This document shows, piece by piece, positions 15,607 through 25,013 of a stretch of 64,000 nucleotides of DNA. The notes below the pieces were generated by a model. The model did no database searches. It had not been told where the DNA came from and saw nothing but the letters and a program-made list of their open reading frames with translations. The DNA comes from Arthrobacter sp. Bi83 (lineage in GTDB: Bacteria > Actinomycetota > Actinomycetes > Actinomycetales > Micrococcaceae). The translations under genes and the position numbers were made by a program. The DNA lies in the NCBI RefSeq assembly GCF_918698095.1, contig NZ_CAKKLY010000009.1:34360-98359 (forward strand), in the 5' to 3' direction. Numbering within the stretch: the stretch's first letter is position 1; the number at the start of each line of letters is the position of its first letter.

Positions 15607-17016
15607 ATGGTGCTAACAGTCGGTCTGGATGTCGGAACTACATCAAGCAAGGCAGTAGTTGTCTGTGAAAACGGGAAGGTCCTGGCTCAGGGCCGTGCCC
15701 GAACGCCGTGGGACACCTCGCCGTCCGGCGTGCAGGTCGCCGCTTGCGATTTGTTGGAATCAGCAAAGGCGGCTCTGTCACTAGCCCTGAAGGATGCGCC
15801 CTCCGGCCGGATTGTCGCGCTCGGCATTACCAGCATGGGCGAGTCGGGTGTCCTCGTTGATGCCCAAAGCCGACCACTCACTCCCATAATCGCGTGGCAT
15901 GACACCCGGGACGGCCAGGAGCTGGCGGACCTGAGGAACCATGTCACGGAGGACGATTTCGCAAGGCGGACGGGTCTGCCCTTGCGGGCCCAATGGTCCC
16001 TGACGAAACACCGGTGGTTGCTGGACCATGTCCCCGCCGCCGGCCGCGCCGTGCGCCGGTTGAATATCGCCGAATGGATAGCTTTTTCGCTTGGCGGCGA
16101 AGCGGTCACAGAACAATCTTTGGCATCCCGCACGGGCTGGCTTGACTTGGCGACCCGAGACTGGTGGAGCGACGCCCTGGAGTGGTCGGGCCTCAACGTA
16201 TCCCTCCTGCCGGAGCTGGTCACGGCCGGCACCAATATTGGCACCGTTGCGGCCGAGGCGGGCTTGAGCCGTCTAACAGGAGCCGCGCTCACGGTCGCAG
16301 GTCATGACCATCAGGCCGCGGTCGTCGGCGCAGGTGCCGGCGGAACAAGAGACGTACTGGACTCCTGCGGCACCGCAGAAGCCCTCGTTCGAACGATTGA
16401 TCCCGGTCTGGAGCCGGGCGCTGTCCTGAAACTGACCCGGGCGGGCATCACCGTTGGCTGGTCGGCTATTGCGAACAAGTGGACGATGTTGGGCGGCACG
16501 CAAGCCGGCGTGATCCTGCAGACCACCCTGTCCATGCTCGGGCAGTCCACCCGTGACATCCGCCGTCTGGACGGGGAAGCAGCAGGCGCCCACACTGGCG
16601 CCCTTCGACTCAGAGGCAAAGATCCCGCGGCGCTAACTCTCGAAGGGATATCGGGCCACGTGACCCCGGCCCGGGTATGGATGGCCGCCATGGACGCGGT
16701 CACAGCCCAGGCGGACGAAGTCCACTCCGCGATGAACGCCGTGGTCGGTCAGCATGCCTCCATGGTGGTGACTGGTGGATGGTCCCGCAGTACGGCACTC
16801 CTCGAGGCCAAGGAGCGCGCCTTCGGTAAGGTGCGGCTCTCCTCGGTCCAGGAGACCGGAGCGCGCGGAGCGGCCCTGTTTGGCGGAATGGCTGCGGGCC
16901 TCTTTGGAGACATTCATGACTTTCCGGTGCCGGCCCAAGCTCCCGTTGCGGCTTTCCCGCAGCAGGGCTCCCCCGCCGAGCCGGACAACGCCTCAAGAGA
17001 CAGGGTGCCCTCATGA
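15607..17016 (+). CDS. FGGY-family carbohydrate kinase
   Basis: 469 residues from an ATG preceded by AAGGAGGTGAC. N-terminal GLDVGTTSSKAVV is the phosphate-loop region, IAWHDTRDG lies in the first domain, and the FGGY signature region includes VAGHDHQAAVVGAGAGG; late VTGGWSRS and GARGAALFGG belong to the second ATPase lobe. Relatives phosphorylate xylulose, gluconate, fuculose or other sugars at a terminal hydroxyl. It is coupled by 4-bp overlaps to a DeoR regulator and a PfkB kinase. A ketose 1-phosphorylation role would fit the second kinase and the aldolase, but that is inference. Confidence 0.9.
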   Translation: MVLTVGLDVGTTSSKAVVVCENGKVLAQGRARTPWDTSPSGVQVAACDLLESAKAALSLALKDAPSGRIVALGITSMGESGVLVDAQSRPLTPIIAWHDTRDGQELADLRNHVTEDDFARRTGLPLRAQWSLTKHRWLLDHVPAAGRAVRRLNIAEWIAFSLGGEAVTEQSLASRTGWLDLATRDWWSDALEWSGLNVSLLPELVTAGTNIGTVAAEAGLSRLTGAALTVAGHDHQAAVVGAGAGGTRDVLDSCGTAEALVRTIDPGLEPGAVLKLTRAGITVGWSAIANKWTMLGGTQAGVILQTTLSMLGQSTRDIRRLDGEAAGAHTGALRLRGKDPAALTLEGISGHVTPARVWMAAMDAVTAQADEVHSAMNAVVGQHASMVVTGGWSRSTALLEAKERAFGKVRLSSVQETGARGAALFGGMAAGLFGDIHDFPVPAQAPVAAFPQQGSPAEPDNASRDRVPS

Positions 17017-17813
17017 CCGAAATCGAAGACATTTCCCGTCAAGACCAGCGGCTGCTCTATCCGGAACAACGCCGCGAATTCATCCTAACCATGCTCCGTA
17101 CAGAGGGACGGGTCGACGCAACAGGAATCGCCGAGGACCTCGCTGTAACCAATGAAACGGTCCGAAAAGATCTGGTGTTCCTGGAACAGTCTGGCCTGTT
17201 GCGGCGCGTACATGGGGGTGCGGTGCCCGTCGGTCGCCTGACCTATGAACCCGCGGTTGCCAGACGCACTGGCTTTGCCGAAGAAAAGACCCGGATCGCC
17301 AAGGCGGCCCTGGAACACCTTCCCCCGGGCGGGTCAGTGCTGATCGACGCAGGTTCGACCACTGCGCGTCTGGCGGATCTATTCCCCCGCGACCGGGAGA
17401 TGACGGTTTATACGAATACGCTCACCATCGCGGCCTCCCTACTTGACCGGCCTCTGCTGACCGTCTACACCTTTGGTGGCCGGATAAGACCACTGACGGC
17501 GGCCCAAGTGGACCACTGGGCCGCCAGATCACTCGATGAGATCAACGTTGACGTGGCTTTCCTAGGAGCAAACGCAGTGTCCGTGGATCGCGGGTTGACC
17601 ACTCCGGACCCTGCAGAGGCAGCCGTCAAGAGGATCATGCTTTCCAGCGCGCGCAAGCGAATCCTGCTGACTGACCACAGCAAGTTTGGCTGCGTAAGTA
17701 ACTGCAAGCACGCTGATCTGGCCGATATCGACCTCATGATTACCGACAAAGGCGCGGACAGCCGTGAACTGAAGGCCCTGAGAGCGGCGGGAGTCGAGGT
17801 GCAGCTGGCATGA
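17013..17813 (+). CDS. DeoR/GlpR-family transcriptional regulator (copy 2)
   Basis: 266 residues with the same layout as copy 1: winged helix (RRELILTMLRTEGRVDATGIAEDLAVTNETVRKDLVFLEQ; the R-to-F change RREFILT is at the start), sensor loop DAGSTTARLADLFPRD and DHSKFGCVSNCKHADLADIDLMITDKG. The two proteins can be aligned end to end without major gaps. It overlaps both the kinase before it and the PfkB gene after it by 4 bp, so it is made with the enzymes and probably autoregulates the operon through the 15.55-kb site. Confidence 0.93.
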   Translation: MTEIEDISRQDQRLLYPEQRREFILTMLRTEGRVDATGIAEDLAVTNETVRKDLVFLEQSGLLRRVHGGAVPVGRLTYEPAVARRTGFAEEKTRIAKAALEHLPPGGSVLIDAGSTTARLADLFPRDREMTVYTNTLTIAASLLDRPLLTVYTFGGRIRPLTAAQVDHWAARSLDEINVDVAFLGANAVSVDRGLTTPDPAEAAVKRIMLSSARKRILLTDHSKFGCVSNCKHADLADIDLMITDKGADSRELKALRAAGVEVQLA

Positions 17814-18781
17814 TTGTGACCGTTTCACCGAACCCCAGTTTGGACCGGACCATGCGCGTTGAAGCGCTGCCCCGTGGAGAGGTTGTACGCAGCCTGCGGG
17901 CCTACAGCGAGCCGAGCGGCAAAGGCGTGAATGTGGCGGTTGCATTGCACGCCCACGAGATCGACGTCCTGGCGGTTCTACCCGCAGGCGGCTTCGCCGG
18001 GACGCAGATCACTTCGATGCTGGCCGCCATGGGTGTACCCTTCCTTGCCGTACCGATCGCGGACGAGATCCGCAGCAACGTCAGCCTCGTGGAGCCCGAC
18101 GCGACCGTGACGAAGATCAATGAGCTCGGCCCCACGCTCGACCGGGCGGAAGCGGCATCTCTGGTCAGCGCGGCACTGAACGGCGTCGGCGAAGGCGACT
18201 GGATGGTCGCCTGCGGGACACTGCCCGTCGGCGAAGTCGAGTCCATATACACAGACCTGGTAGTCGGCACACAGGTGCGGAACGCACGCGTCGCTGTCGA
18301 TACCTCGGGCGAGGCCCTGCGGAAAGTGCTGCAGTACGGGCCGGACCTCATCAAACCCAACGCCAGCGAGCTCGCTGAGCTCACCGGCAGGGCGCTGGAG
18401 AATCTCGGTGACGTCGTCGACGCCGCTGCAGAACTCCGGCAACGAGGTGCACGGGCAGTCCTGGCCAGCTTGGGATCCGACGGAGCAATCCTCCTCGACG
18501 ATTCCGGCTGCTACTACGGTCGTGCTCGGGTTGATAGCGTCGTCAGCGCCGTCGGCGCCGGCGACGCGTTGCTTGCCGGCTTCCTGGCCGGCGGCGGAAG
18601 CGGAAGCCAAGCCCTGCGGCAGGGCATGGCGTGGGCGGCTGCCGCCGTTCAGCACGAGGGCACTCTTTATCAGGGCCAGGGCGTCTCGATAAATGTGGAA
18701 ATCAGCGACGATCCCGACCGTACCCGAGCCCTCAAGGAACCTTGCACTGACTGGTATCAGCCGGAAGAATGCCCCCGCTAG
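17810..18781 (+). CDS. PfkB-family 1-phosphofructokinase / tagatose-6-phosphate-kinase-type kinase
   Basis: 323 residues. It starts MIVTVSPNPSLDRTM, as in the 1-phosphofructokinase/LacC subfamily; GKGVNVAVAL is the PfkB signature 1 region and SAVGAGDALLAGFLAGG signature 2, with the catalytic Asp in GAGD. Known members add a phosphate to a ketose monophosphate to make the 1,6-bisphosphate. Coupled by a 4-bp overlap to the DeoR gene, and across the divergent promoter to a class II aldolase, it supports a route of two phosphorylations followed by aldol cleavage. Confidence 0.9.
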   Translation: MIVTVSPNPSLDRTMRVEALPRGEVVRSLRAYSEPSGKGVNVAVALHAHEIDVLAVLPAGGFAGTQITSMLAAMGVPFLAVPIADEIRSNVSLVEPDATVTKINELGPTLDRAEAASLVSAALNGVGEGDWMVACGTLPVGEVESIYTDLVVGTQVRNARVAVDTSGEALRKVLQYGPDLIKPNASELAELTGRALENLGDVVDAAAELRQRGARAVLASLGSDGAILLDDSGCYYGRARVDSVVSAVGAGDALLAGFLAGGGSGSQALRQGMAWAAAAVQHEGTLYQGQGVSINVEISDDPDRTRALKEPCTDWYQPEECPR

Positions 18782-18886
18782 TCCCTGCCGGCCAACAATC
18801 TCTACGCCACGGCGGTGGTCTTACGTCGGTCATCGGGCTTGCACCCCACCAATTTGTGGCTACACCCTACCCATTTTAGGAGCATC

Positions 18887-19963
18887 ATGCTTACAAAACG
18901 CGCTACGCGCTTCGCTCTCATCTCCTCCCTGGCCGCCGCAACAATGATTGTCGCGACGGGATGCAGCGGGTCGGCCCCAGCCGCCACCCCGTCCTCCAAC
19001 GAAAGAGGCCTGATCGGCATCTCGATGCGCTTCATCGCCGGAAACTCCTGGCTAAGTACCATGTCCGACGGCGCCGTGAAGTCAGGCAAAGCCAAGGGCT
19101 ACACCATGGAGGCGGTCGATGCGCAAGGAAGCGCGCAGACCCAGATCCAGCAGATGCGCACCTTCATCAACAAGGGAGCCAAGGCGATCATCATCGAACC
19201 CGTTGGTGACCGAAACGTAGCCAGCGGCATTGAAGCTGCAAAGACTGCCGGCATCCCCGTCGTTGTCGTCAACGACAGGGTCTCAGAAGAGCTCGCCAAG
19301 CAGGTCGCCTGCAACGTTCACGACGACGGCGAGGCTACCGCAGCGCTCGTGGGCGAGAAGGCAGCCGCCGCAGCCGTGGCGAAGAAGGGCGAAAACTCCA
19401 CCATCAACCTGTACATCCAGGCGTTGTTCCCTCAGGAACTCGTAACGGAGAGCCGGGAGAAGGGCTTCATGGCCGGCTGGGAGAAGTACATGGCCCAGCA
19501 CCCGGGTGTGAAGACCAAGCGGATCCCTAACAACTACGGCGAAGCGCTGCCGGACAAGACGCTGGCCGCCATGCGGAACGTCCTCGCCGGCAACCCGGAT
19601 ATCGACGTCGTGTTCAACCAGACGGACGTCGTCATGCCCGCCGTTACCGAAGCGCTCAAGGGCTCCGGGCTGATGGACCAGCAAGGCAACACCAAGGTCG
19701 TCATCGCCGGATTTGACGGCGGAATGGACGTGATCAAGAGCATGTCCACTAACCCGTCTTCACCTGTCGTGGCCGACGGCTTGAACCAGCCGGCTCTGCA
19801 GGCGGGTTACGCCGTGGATGAGGCGATCGCCGCCGTGGCCGGCAAACCGACCGGCAAGTGCAGCGGCTCACCTGCCACGCGTGTGCTCCCCGCTCTCGCT
19901 GTCACACCACAGGACGCGTCCAAGTACGTCACCGACAGCCTCGCCTTCGCCGGCGAAGAATAA
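18887..19963 (+). CDS. Sugar ABC transporter substrate-binding lipoprotein
   Basis: 358 residues from the ATG at 18887 (TTTAGGAG upstream). A basic n-region, a hydrophobic core and the lipobox ATGC mark a lipoprotein. The mature domain is a type 1 sugar-binding fold: GAKAIIIEPVGDRNVASGIEAAKTAGIPVVVVND, then NPDIDVVFNQTDVV and VVIAGFDGGMDVIKSM. It heads a complete ABC importer (ATPase at 19976, permease at 21559) and is only distantly related to the binding protein at 3391. Confidence 0.9.
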   Translation: MLTKRATRFALISSLAAATMIVATGCSGSAPAATPSSNERGLIGISMRFIAGNSWLSTMSDGAVKSGKAKGYTMEAVDAQGSAQTQIQQMRTFINKGAKAIIIEPVGDRNVASGIEAAKTAGIPVVVVNDRVSEELAKQVACNVHDDGEATAALVGEKAAAAAVAKKGENSTINLYIQALFPQELVTESREKGFMAGWEKYMAQHPGVKTKRIPNNYGEALPDKTLAAMRNVLAGNPDIDVVFNQTDVVMPAVTEALKGSGLMDQQGNTKVVIAGFDGGMDVIKSMSTNPSSPVVADGLNQPALQAGYAVDEAIAAVAGKPTGKCSGSPATRVLPALAVTPQDASKYVTDSLAFAGEE

Positions 19964-19975
19964 GCAGGAGAAATC

Positions 19976-21520
19976 ATGACTGCGCCCGCTGAGATTGCCT
20001 CACGGTCACTGATCGCAGTGGCCGGGGTTTCCAAGGCCTACCCCGGCACCCAGGCCCTGAGTAATATCGATCTGCACATCATGCCTGGAGAAATCCACGG
20101 AATTGCCGGGCAGAACGGTGCCGGGAAGTCCACGCTGGTAAGGATTCTATCCGGAGTGGAAAAGCCTGACTCCGGAACAGTCCTCCTTGACGGGCTCCCG
20201 GTCAGTTTCGACAATCCACATGCGGCCCAGCGGGCGCGGATCATGACGGTGCATCAGGAGTTGAGCCTGATGCCACACCTGTCCGTAGCCGAGAACATCT
20301 ACGTCGGCGAGCTGCCCCGGACAGTGCTTGGAACTGTCGACTGGCGGGCGGTCCGGTCGCAGGCACGCGAACAGTTGCTCCGCCTCGGGTTCGATCTCGA
20401 CGTCCGGGCCCCCGTCGGTTCCCTGCCGATCGCGCACCGGCAGGCAGTGGAAATCGCCAAGGCTGTCAGCGGCGACGCCCGGGTGCTGATTCTGGACGAA
20501 CCGACCGCTACATTGCCCCGGCACGACGTCCGCCAGCTGTTTGACCTCCTCAACCAGCTGAAGAAACTTGGCATCGCCATCATCTACATCTCGCATCATT
20601 TCGACGAAATGTATGAGATCTGCGACAAAATCTCCGTGTTTCGTGATGGCAGGCGGGTGGCGGTCCATGAGGCCGACGCGAGCCGCCATGACCTGATCCT
20701 GCAAGCAATGCTGGGCGGAGTAAGCACGGAGCAGTCGGCGAAACTGCAACTGGGTTCCAGCGAGACGCCCCGGCTGGGGGTGGGCCGAACCACCGGAGAG
20801 GTAGCCCTGGCCGTCCGGGGGCTCCGGGATGGCCATGACCTCCATGGCATCGACTTGACGCTCCATCGCGGGGAGGTGCTGGGCGTCGCCGGCCTGTCCG
20901 GGAACGGTCAAAGCCAGCTGGCGGCGGCCCTGTTCGGGGCCGAGAAATCGACCCAGCAGAGTTTCGAGATCAACGGCCGGAAGCGGCACACAGCGGATCC
21001 CGCAGAATCGATCAGGCTCGGCCTCGGGCTGTTGCCGGAGGAACGCAAGACCCAAGGCCTGGCGCTGACGATGTCCGTGACCGAGAACATCACCATGGCC
21101 TCACTTGCGAAGTTTTCGCCCGGGTTCTTCCTAAACCGGGGCAGCGAACACAGGGCCGCCCTCCGCATGCGGGACGCGCTGGTCATAAAAGTGGCGTCCG
21201 TAGGGCAACCCGTCGGCAACCTCAGCGGCGGCAATCAGCAAAAGGTTGCCCTCGCCAAGTGGCTGGTCAGCGGCGTCAAGACGCTGATCATCGTGGAACC
21301 CACAAGAGGCGTGGACGTGGGTGCAAAGCTCGAAATCTATGAGCTTATCCGTCAGTTCGTGGAAGACGGCGGCAGCGTCATCGTGATCACCTCAGAAATC
21401 GATGAAGCGCTCATGTGCGACCGCGTGCTGATCCTCAGCCGTGGCCGGATCTCCGGGTCCGTGGACCGTGCCGAGATCGACGAACACGGCGAAGCCGCCG
21501 TCCTCAATCGATTCAACTGA
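19976..21520 (+). CDS. Sugar ABC transporter ATPase, two-domain RbsA type
   Basis: 514 residues with two ATPase domains. The first has Walker A GQNGAGKST and Walker B VLILDEPTATL but no clean LSGGQ signature. The second has a degenerate Walker A (GLSGNGQSQ), a good signature LSGGNQQKVALAKWL, and a Walker B in which the expected Asp is Val (LIIVEPTRGVDVG). Asymmetric sites are usual in this family, but loss of that Asp is unusual. It lies 12 bp after the binding-protein gene. Confidence 0.93.
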   Translation: MTAPAEIASRSLIAVAGVSKAYPGTQALSNIDLHIMPGEIHGIAGQNGAGKSTLVRILSGVEKPDSGTVLLDGLPVSFDNPHAAQRARIMTVHQELSLMPHLSVAENIYVGELPRTVLGTVDWRAVRSQAREQLLRLGFDLDVRAPVGSLPIAHRQAVEIAKAVSGDARVLILDEPTATLPRHDVRQLFDLLNQLKKLGIAIIYISHHFDEMYEICDKISVFRDGRRVAVHEADASRHDLILQAMLGGVSTEQSAKLQLGSSETPRLGVGRTTGEVALAVRGLRDGHDLHGIDLTLHRGEVLGVAGLSGNGQSQLAAALFGAEKSTQQSFEINGRKRHTADPAESIRLGLGLLPEERKTQGLALTMSVTENITMASLAKFSPGFFLNRGSEHRAALRMRDALVIKVASVGQPVGNLSGGNQQKVALAKWLVSGVKTLIIVEPTRGVDVGAKLEIYELIRQFVEDGGSVIVITSEIDEALMCDRVLILSRGRISGSVDRAEIDEHGEAAVLNRFN

Positions 21521-21558
21521 TCACCCAAGAACCAGTTCTAACAATGGAGTTGTAACTC

Positions 21559-22671
21559 GTGGCCCTCAATACCAGTCCAGTCACCCCGCCTCAGCCCCAG
21601 ACCTCCGGTCTGTCCGCCGCCGTCAATGCCCTCCGGACATTCACCAACTCGCTTGGCTCCAAGGGATATCTCTTCGTGGTCGGAGCCCTTGTGCTGGCGG
21701 TGGGGAGCGTTCTCTCTCCCTATTTCATGACGTCCCGGAACCTGATAGCCGTGCTCATTACGGCATCGGTTGTCTCCGTGCTTGCCGTCGGCCAGTATCT
21801 GGTCATCGTCACCGGCGGCATTGATCTTTCCGTCGGGGCCGTAGCCGCACTATCCTCCGTCACTGTGGGGCTTGCCCTGCAGGCAGGCGTCTCTTGGCCA
21901 TTGGCGCTGCTGCTGGCGCTGCTGGTCGCTGGCTTCGTGGGCGTCTTCAACGGTCTGATGATCATTTATGGAGGAATTACCCCGTTCATCGTGACACTCG
22001 CGATGATGAGCATTGCCCGTGGAGTGGCGTACATCCTGCAGACCGGGCGCCAGGTGGCCATCGATGATCAGGGTTTCCTGTCCGCCTTTACCGCAGATTT
22101 AGGGCCGCTGCCTGCCCCTGTCGTCATCGCCATGATCGTCATGATCGTCTTGGCCGTGACCATGTCACAGACGCGCTACGGACGTCGCCTTTTCGCGATC
22201 GGCGGGAACCCCGACGCTGCACGGCTTTCGGGTCTTCCGATCAAGCGGGACATCGTGGGTGCCTACTTCTGTTCGTCTCTGCTGGCAGGGCTCGGCGGCG
22301 TCATGATCGCCGCCCAGTTGACGGAAGGCAGCGCAATTATCGGCGAAGGATACGAGCTCAACGCTATCGCGGCCGTAGTGGTAGGCGGCGCGTCACTGTT
22401 CGGTGGTACGGGAGACCCCATCAGCGCGGTGCTCGGCGGCCTGATCATCGCCGTGATCCTCAACATCATGGATCTGCTTGGAATCCAGGCCCAGCCGCAG
22501 CTGATCGTCAAAGGTGCAGTCATCCTCCTCGCAGTGCTGTTCACCAGCGGGGTGGGAAACAAGCTCCCTGGTGCGATACGAAAGCTCGTGTTCCAGAAGC
22601 GCTACACCGGGAAGGGTTCCGACCTCCCGTCCGAAGGAAAGGAAAAGGAGAAGATCGATGCCGCCAAGTAG
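21559..22671 (+). CDS. Sugar ABC transporter permease (RbsC type)
   Basis: 370 residues from a GTG at 21559 with GGAG upstream. Eight or more hydrophobic segments; VIVTGGIDLSVGAVAALSS and AVVVGGASLFGGTGDPISAVLGGLIIAVILNIMDLLG are the conserved permease blocks. The C-terminal 25 residues are charged and cytoplasmic (KGSDLPSEGKEKEK). Its end overlaps the next gene by 14 bp, so the flavoprotein small-subunit gene is translationally linked to the transporter. Confidence 0.93.
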   Translation: MALNTSPVTPPQPQTSGLSAAVNALRTFTNSLGSKGYLFVVGALVLAVGSVLSPYFMTSRNLIAVLITASVVSVLAVGQYLVIVTGGIDLSVGAVAALSSVTVGLALQAGVSWPLALLLALLVAGFVGVFNGLMIIYGGITPFIVTLAMMSIARGVAYILQTGRQVAIDDQGFLSAFTADLGPLPAPVVIAMIVMIVLAVTMSQTRYGRRLFAIGGNPDAARLSGLPIKRDIVGAYFCSSLLAGLGGVMIAAQLTEGSAIIGEGYELNAIAAVVVGGASLFGGTGDPISAVLGGLIIAVILNIMDLLGIQAQPQLIVKGAVILLAVLFTSGVGNKLPGAIRKLVFQKRYTGKGSDLPSEGKEKEKIDAAK

Positions 22672-23218
22672 CGATACAACCGTGACCCAGTGGCAGTTCC
22701 TCACGCAGGCAGAGGCCGAGACAATCGAGGCCGTCTGCGAACGTATCTTCCCGAACGACGACGGCAGGGCGGGTGCCCGCGATGCGCGCGTGATTGTCTT
22801 CATCGATCGGGCCGCTGCGGACGAGGACGAAGCCTTGCGCCTGTGCTACCGAGAAGGCGTCCAAGCACTCAATGCCTTCAGTAACGACGTGTACGGGTCC
22901 CCGTTCGCCAAATTGTCCGGCGACGCCGCGGACAGCCTCCTGGAGCGGATTGAGAATGCTGAGTCCTCTACCCACCCGGATGTGCCCCACCCGCTGGCAA
23001 CCTTCTTCGCGCTTGTCTGGGAACACACCATCCAAGGCATGTTCTGTGACCCGAAGTACGGCGGAAACCACGACACACTCGGCTGGCAGCTGGTCGGCTT
23101 CCCCGGAGCGCAATGGGGCTACAACGCCGAACAGATGAAGCCCGGGTTCGACTCAACCATCATCCCCATCAAATCCCTGGAAGATCTACGCAACGAATTG
23201 AGGGGCGCGAATGCCTGA
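22658..23218 (+). CDS. Gluconate 2-dehydrogenase subunit 3 family protein
   Basis: 186 residues from the ATG at 22658 (AAAGGAG inside the permease gene end). LTQAEAETIEAVCERIFPND is the diagnostic start of the subunit-3 family, and the C-terminal region contains GNHDTLGWQLVGFPG. These small proteins partner GMC flavoprotein dehydrogenases. In many relatives a Tat signal precedes the domain; none is present here, so the complex should be cytoplasmic. It overlaps the large-subunit gene by 8 bp. Confidence 0.88.
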   Translation: MPPSSDTTVTQWQFLTQAEAETIEAVCERIFPNDDGRAGARDARVIVFIDRAAADEDEALRLCYREGVQALNAFSNDVYGSPFAKLSGDAADSLLERIENAESSTHPDVPHPLATFFALVWEHTIQGMFCDPKYGGNHDTLGWQLVGFPGAQWGYNAEQMKPGFDSTIIPIKSLEDLRNELRGANA

Positions 23219-24908
23219 AAAAGCAGAGGCCATCGTCGTCGGCCTGGGCGCATCGGGCGGCATCATCGCCGAACAGCTGACCAAGGCCGGCATGCGTGTC
23301 CTTGCCCTGGACAAGGGCCCGATGCACAGCAACGAGGAGTTCACCTTCAAGCATGACGAGGTCAAGTACTACTCCCGGGGCTCCCTCGTTCCCCAGCTGT
23401 CCACCGATCCGGTGACGTGGCGGCCGAATGAAGCGACCGAGGCCCAACTTCTGCCGTGGGCAGCCGGCGTCCGCGGCAACAGCGAACCGCTGCACCTGCC
23501 GCCGTCGATCGGCCCCGGCGGCGGAACGCTTCATTGGGGCGGTGCCTCCTGGCGCCACCGCGACTCCGACTTCCATATGAAGTCACTCATCGAGGAACGC
23601 TTCGGGCCCGAGGCGCTGGACGGCGACTCCACCATGGTGGACTGGCCGGTGAGCTACGGCGATCTGGAGCCCTACTACGACAAGGTCGAATGGGAACTCG
23701 GCGTCTCCGGCCAGGCCGGGAACGTCAAGGGTATACACAATCCGGCAGGCAGCCCATTCGAATCCGACCGCCAACGCGAGTACCCAATGCCGCCCTTGCG
23801 CCGGGCACCGGCCGACGACCGTTTCAAGGCCGCCTGTGAAAGACTCGGCTATCGCCCATTCCAGCAGCCCGCGGCCGTGGCCTCCACGGACTACAAATCA
23901 CTGAAGGGCTGCGAATACTGCGGCTTCTGCCATGGGTTCCTGTGTCACGTCAACGCCAAGCAGTCCAGCCGCATCACCTCGGTGGAGATGGCGCTCCAGA
24001 CGGGCAACCTCGAAATCCGCTCCTCCTCCCGCGTCTTCCGGTTGAACCGCGACGCGACAGGACGCAGCATCACCGGCGTCTCCTACTTCGACGCTGATGG
24101 CGTGGTGCACGACGTTGAATCGGACCTGGTGGTTGTCGCCTGCTACGCCCTCGAAAACAGCCGGCTACTGCTCGCTTCCGGCATCAACGCCAACGGACAG
24201 GTGGGACAGAACTTTATGACCCACAGCTTCGGCTGGTGCACGCTGGTGTTGCCGGAGTTCAGCAACCCGTTCATGGCGCCCCTGGTGGCCGCCAGTGTGG
24301 TGGATGATCTCAACTGCGACGGCGTGCCGGACAACGACGAAGGTGTTCTCTGGGGATCCGTCCTCACGAGCATCCCCGGCGACCTGCAGCCCATCGAGGC
24401 CGCACACAACCTGCCACCGGGCATGCGCCGCTGGGGCGGGGAATTCAAGGACTGGTTTTCCGAGAATTACCGCAAACTCATGGGCATCCACAACCAAATC
24501 CCGAGTTTCCCGACGAAACGGTACTACTGCGACCTTGACCCGGTGGTAAAAGACAAGTTCGGCCAGCCCGCGCTTCGAATCACCCACGACTGGTCCCAGC
24601 ACGACGTTGCGGCGCTGAACTACTTCGAAAAAATAAAGCGCAACATCGCCGACGAAATGGGCGCCACCCAGTTCTGGTCCGAAGCCAACCCGCCAGCTTA
24701 CCACCTTTCCACCCATGAAGTGGGCACCCACCGCATGGGCGAAAATCCCGCGGATTCCGTCGTGGACATCTACGGCGAGTCCCATGAATGCAAGGGTCTT
24801 TACGTGGTCGGAGGCGGACAGTTTCCCACGCTGTCCGGCTACAACCCCACCCAGACCCTGCAGGCCCTCGCGTACCTGAGTGCCGACCGAATTCTGGAGA
24901 AGGTCTAG
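23211..24908 (+). CDS. GMC-family FAD-dependent sugar dehydrogenase, large subunit
   Basis: 565 residues. The N-terminal FAD motif is VGLGASGGIIAEQL; PGGGTLHWGG is the flavin-contact loop; the C-terminal HEVGTHRMGE and YNPTQTLQALAY carry the catalytic His and Asn of the GMC family. CEYCGFCHGFLCH is a Cys cluster like those proposed to hold an iron-sulfur centre in gluconate- and glucose-dehydrogenase-type enzymes. With the subunit-3 partner it probably oxidises a sugar or glycoside, possibly at C3, using an unknown electron acceptor; no cytochrome subunit is encoded nearby. Confidence 0.9.
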   Translation: MPEKAEAIVVGLGASGGIIAEQLTKAGMRVLALDKGPMHSNEEFTFKHDEVKYYSRGSLVPQLSTDPVTWRPNEATEAQLLPWAAGVRGNSEPLHLPPSIGPGGGTLHWGGASWRHRDSDFHMKSLIEERFGPEALDGDSTMVDWPVSYGDLEPYYDKVEWELGVSGQAGNVKGIHNPAGSPFESDRQREYPMPPLRRAPADDRFKAACERLGYRPFQQPAAVASTDYKSLKGCEYCGFCHGFLCHVNAKQSSRITSVEMALQTGNLEIRSSSRVFRLNRDATGRSITGVSYFDADGVVHDVESDLVVVACYALENSRLLLASGINANGQVGQNFMTHSFGWCTLVLPEFSNPFMAPLVAASVVDDLNCDGVPDNDEGVLWGSVLTSIPGDLQPIEAAHNLPPGMRRWGGEFKDWFSENYRKLMGIHNQIPSFPTKRYYCDLDPVVKDKFGQPALRITHDWSQHDVAALNYFEKIKRNIADEMGATQFWSEANPPAYHLSTHEVGTHRMGENPADSVVDIYGESHECKGLYVVGGGQFPTLSGYNPTQTLQALAYLSADRILEKV

Positions 24909-24960
24909 CACCTCCGGGTGATGCTTCTCCAGAGCAGCAAGAGCATCTGTAAACCGAACA

Positions 24961-24982
24961 GTCGGCCTGAATCCGGGCCGAC
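24961..24982 (+). terminator. 7-bp hairpin in the leader of the amidase gene
   Basis: GTCGGCC (24961-24967) pairs with GGCCGAC (24976-24982) over an 8-base loop, in the 105-bp gap between the GMC and amidase genes. No T run follows. It may moderate read-through or stabilise one of the two mRNAs. Confidence 0.4.
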
Positions 24983-25013
24983 GGTAGTGAAGAAAAAGAA
25001 AGAGAAGAAACCA

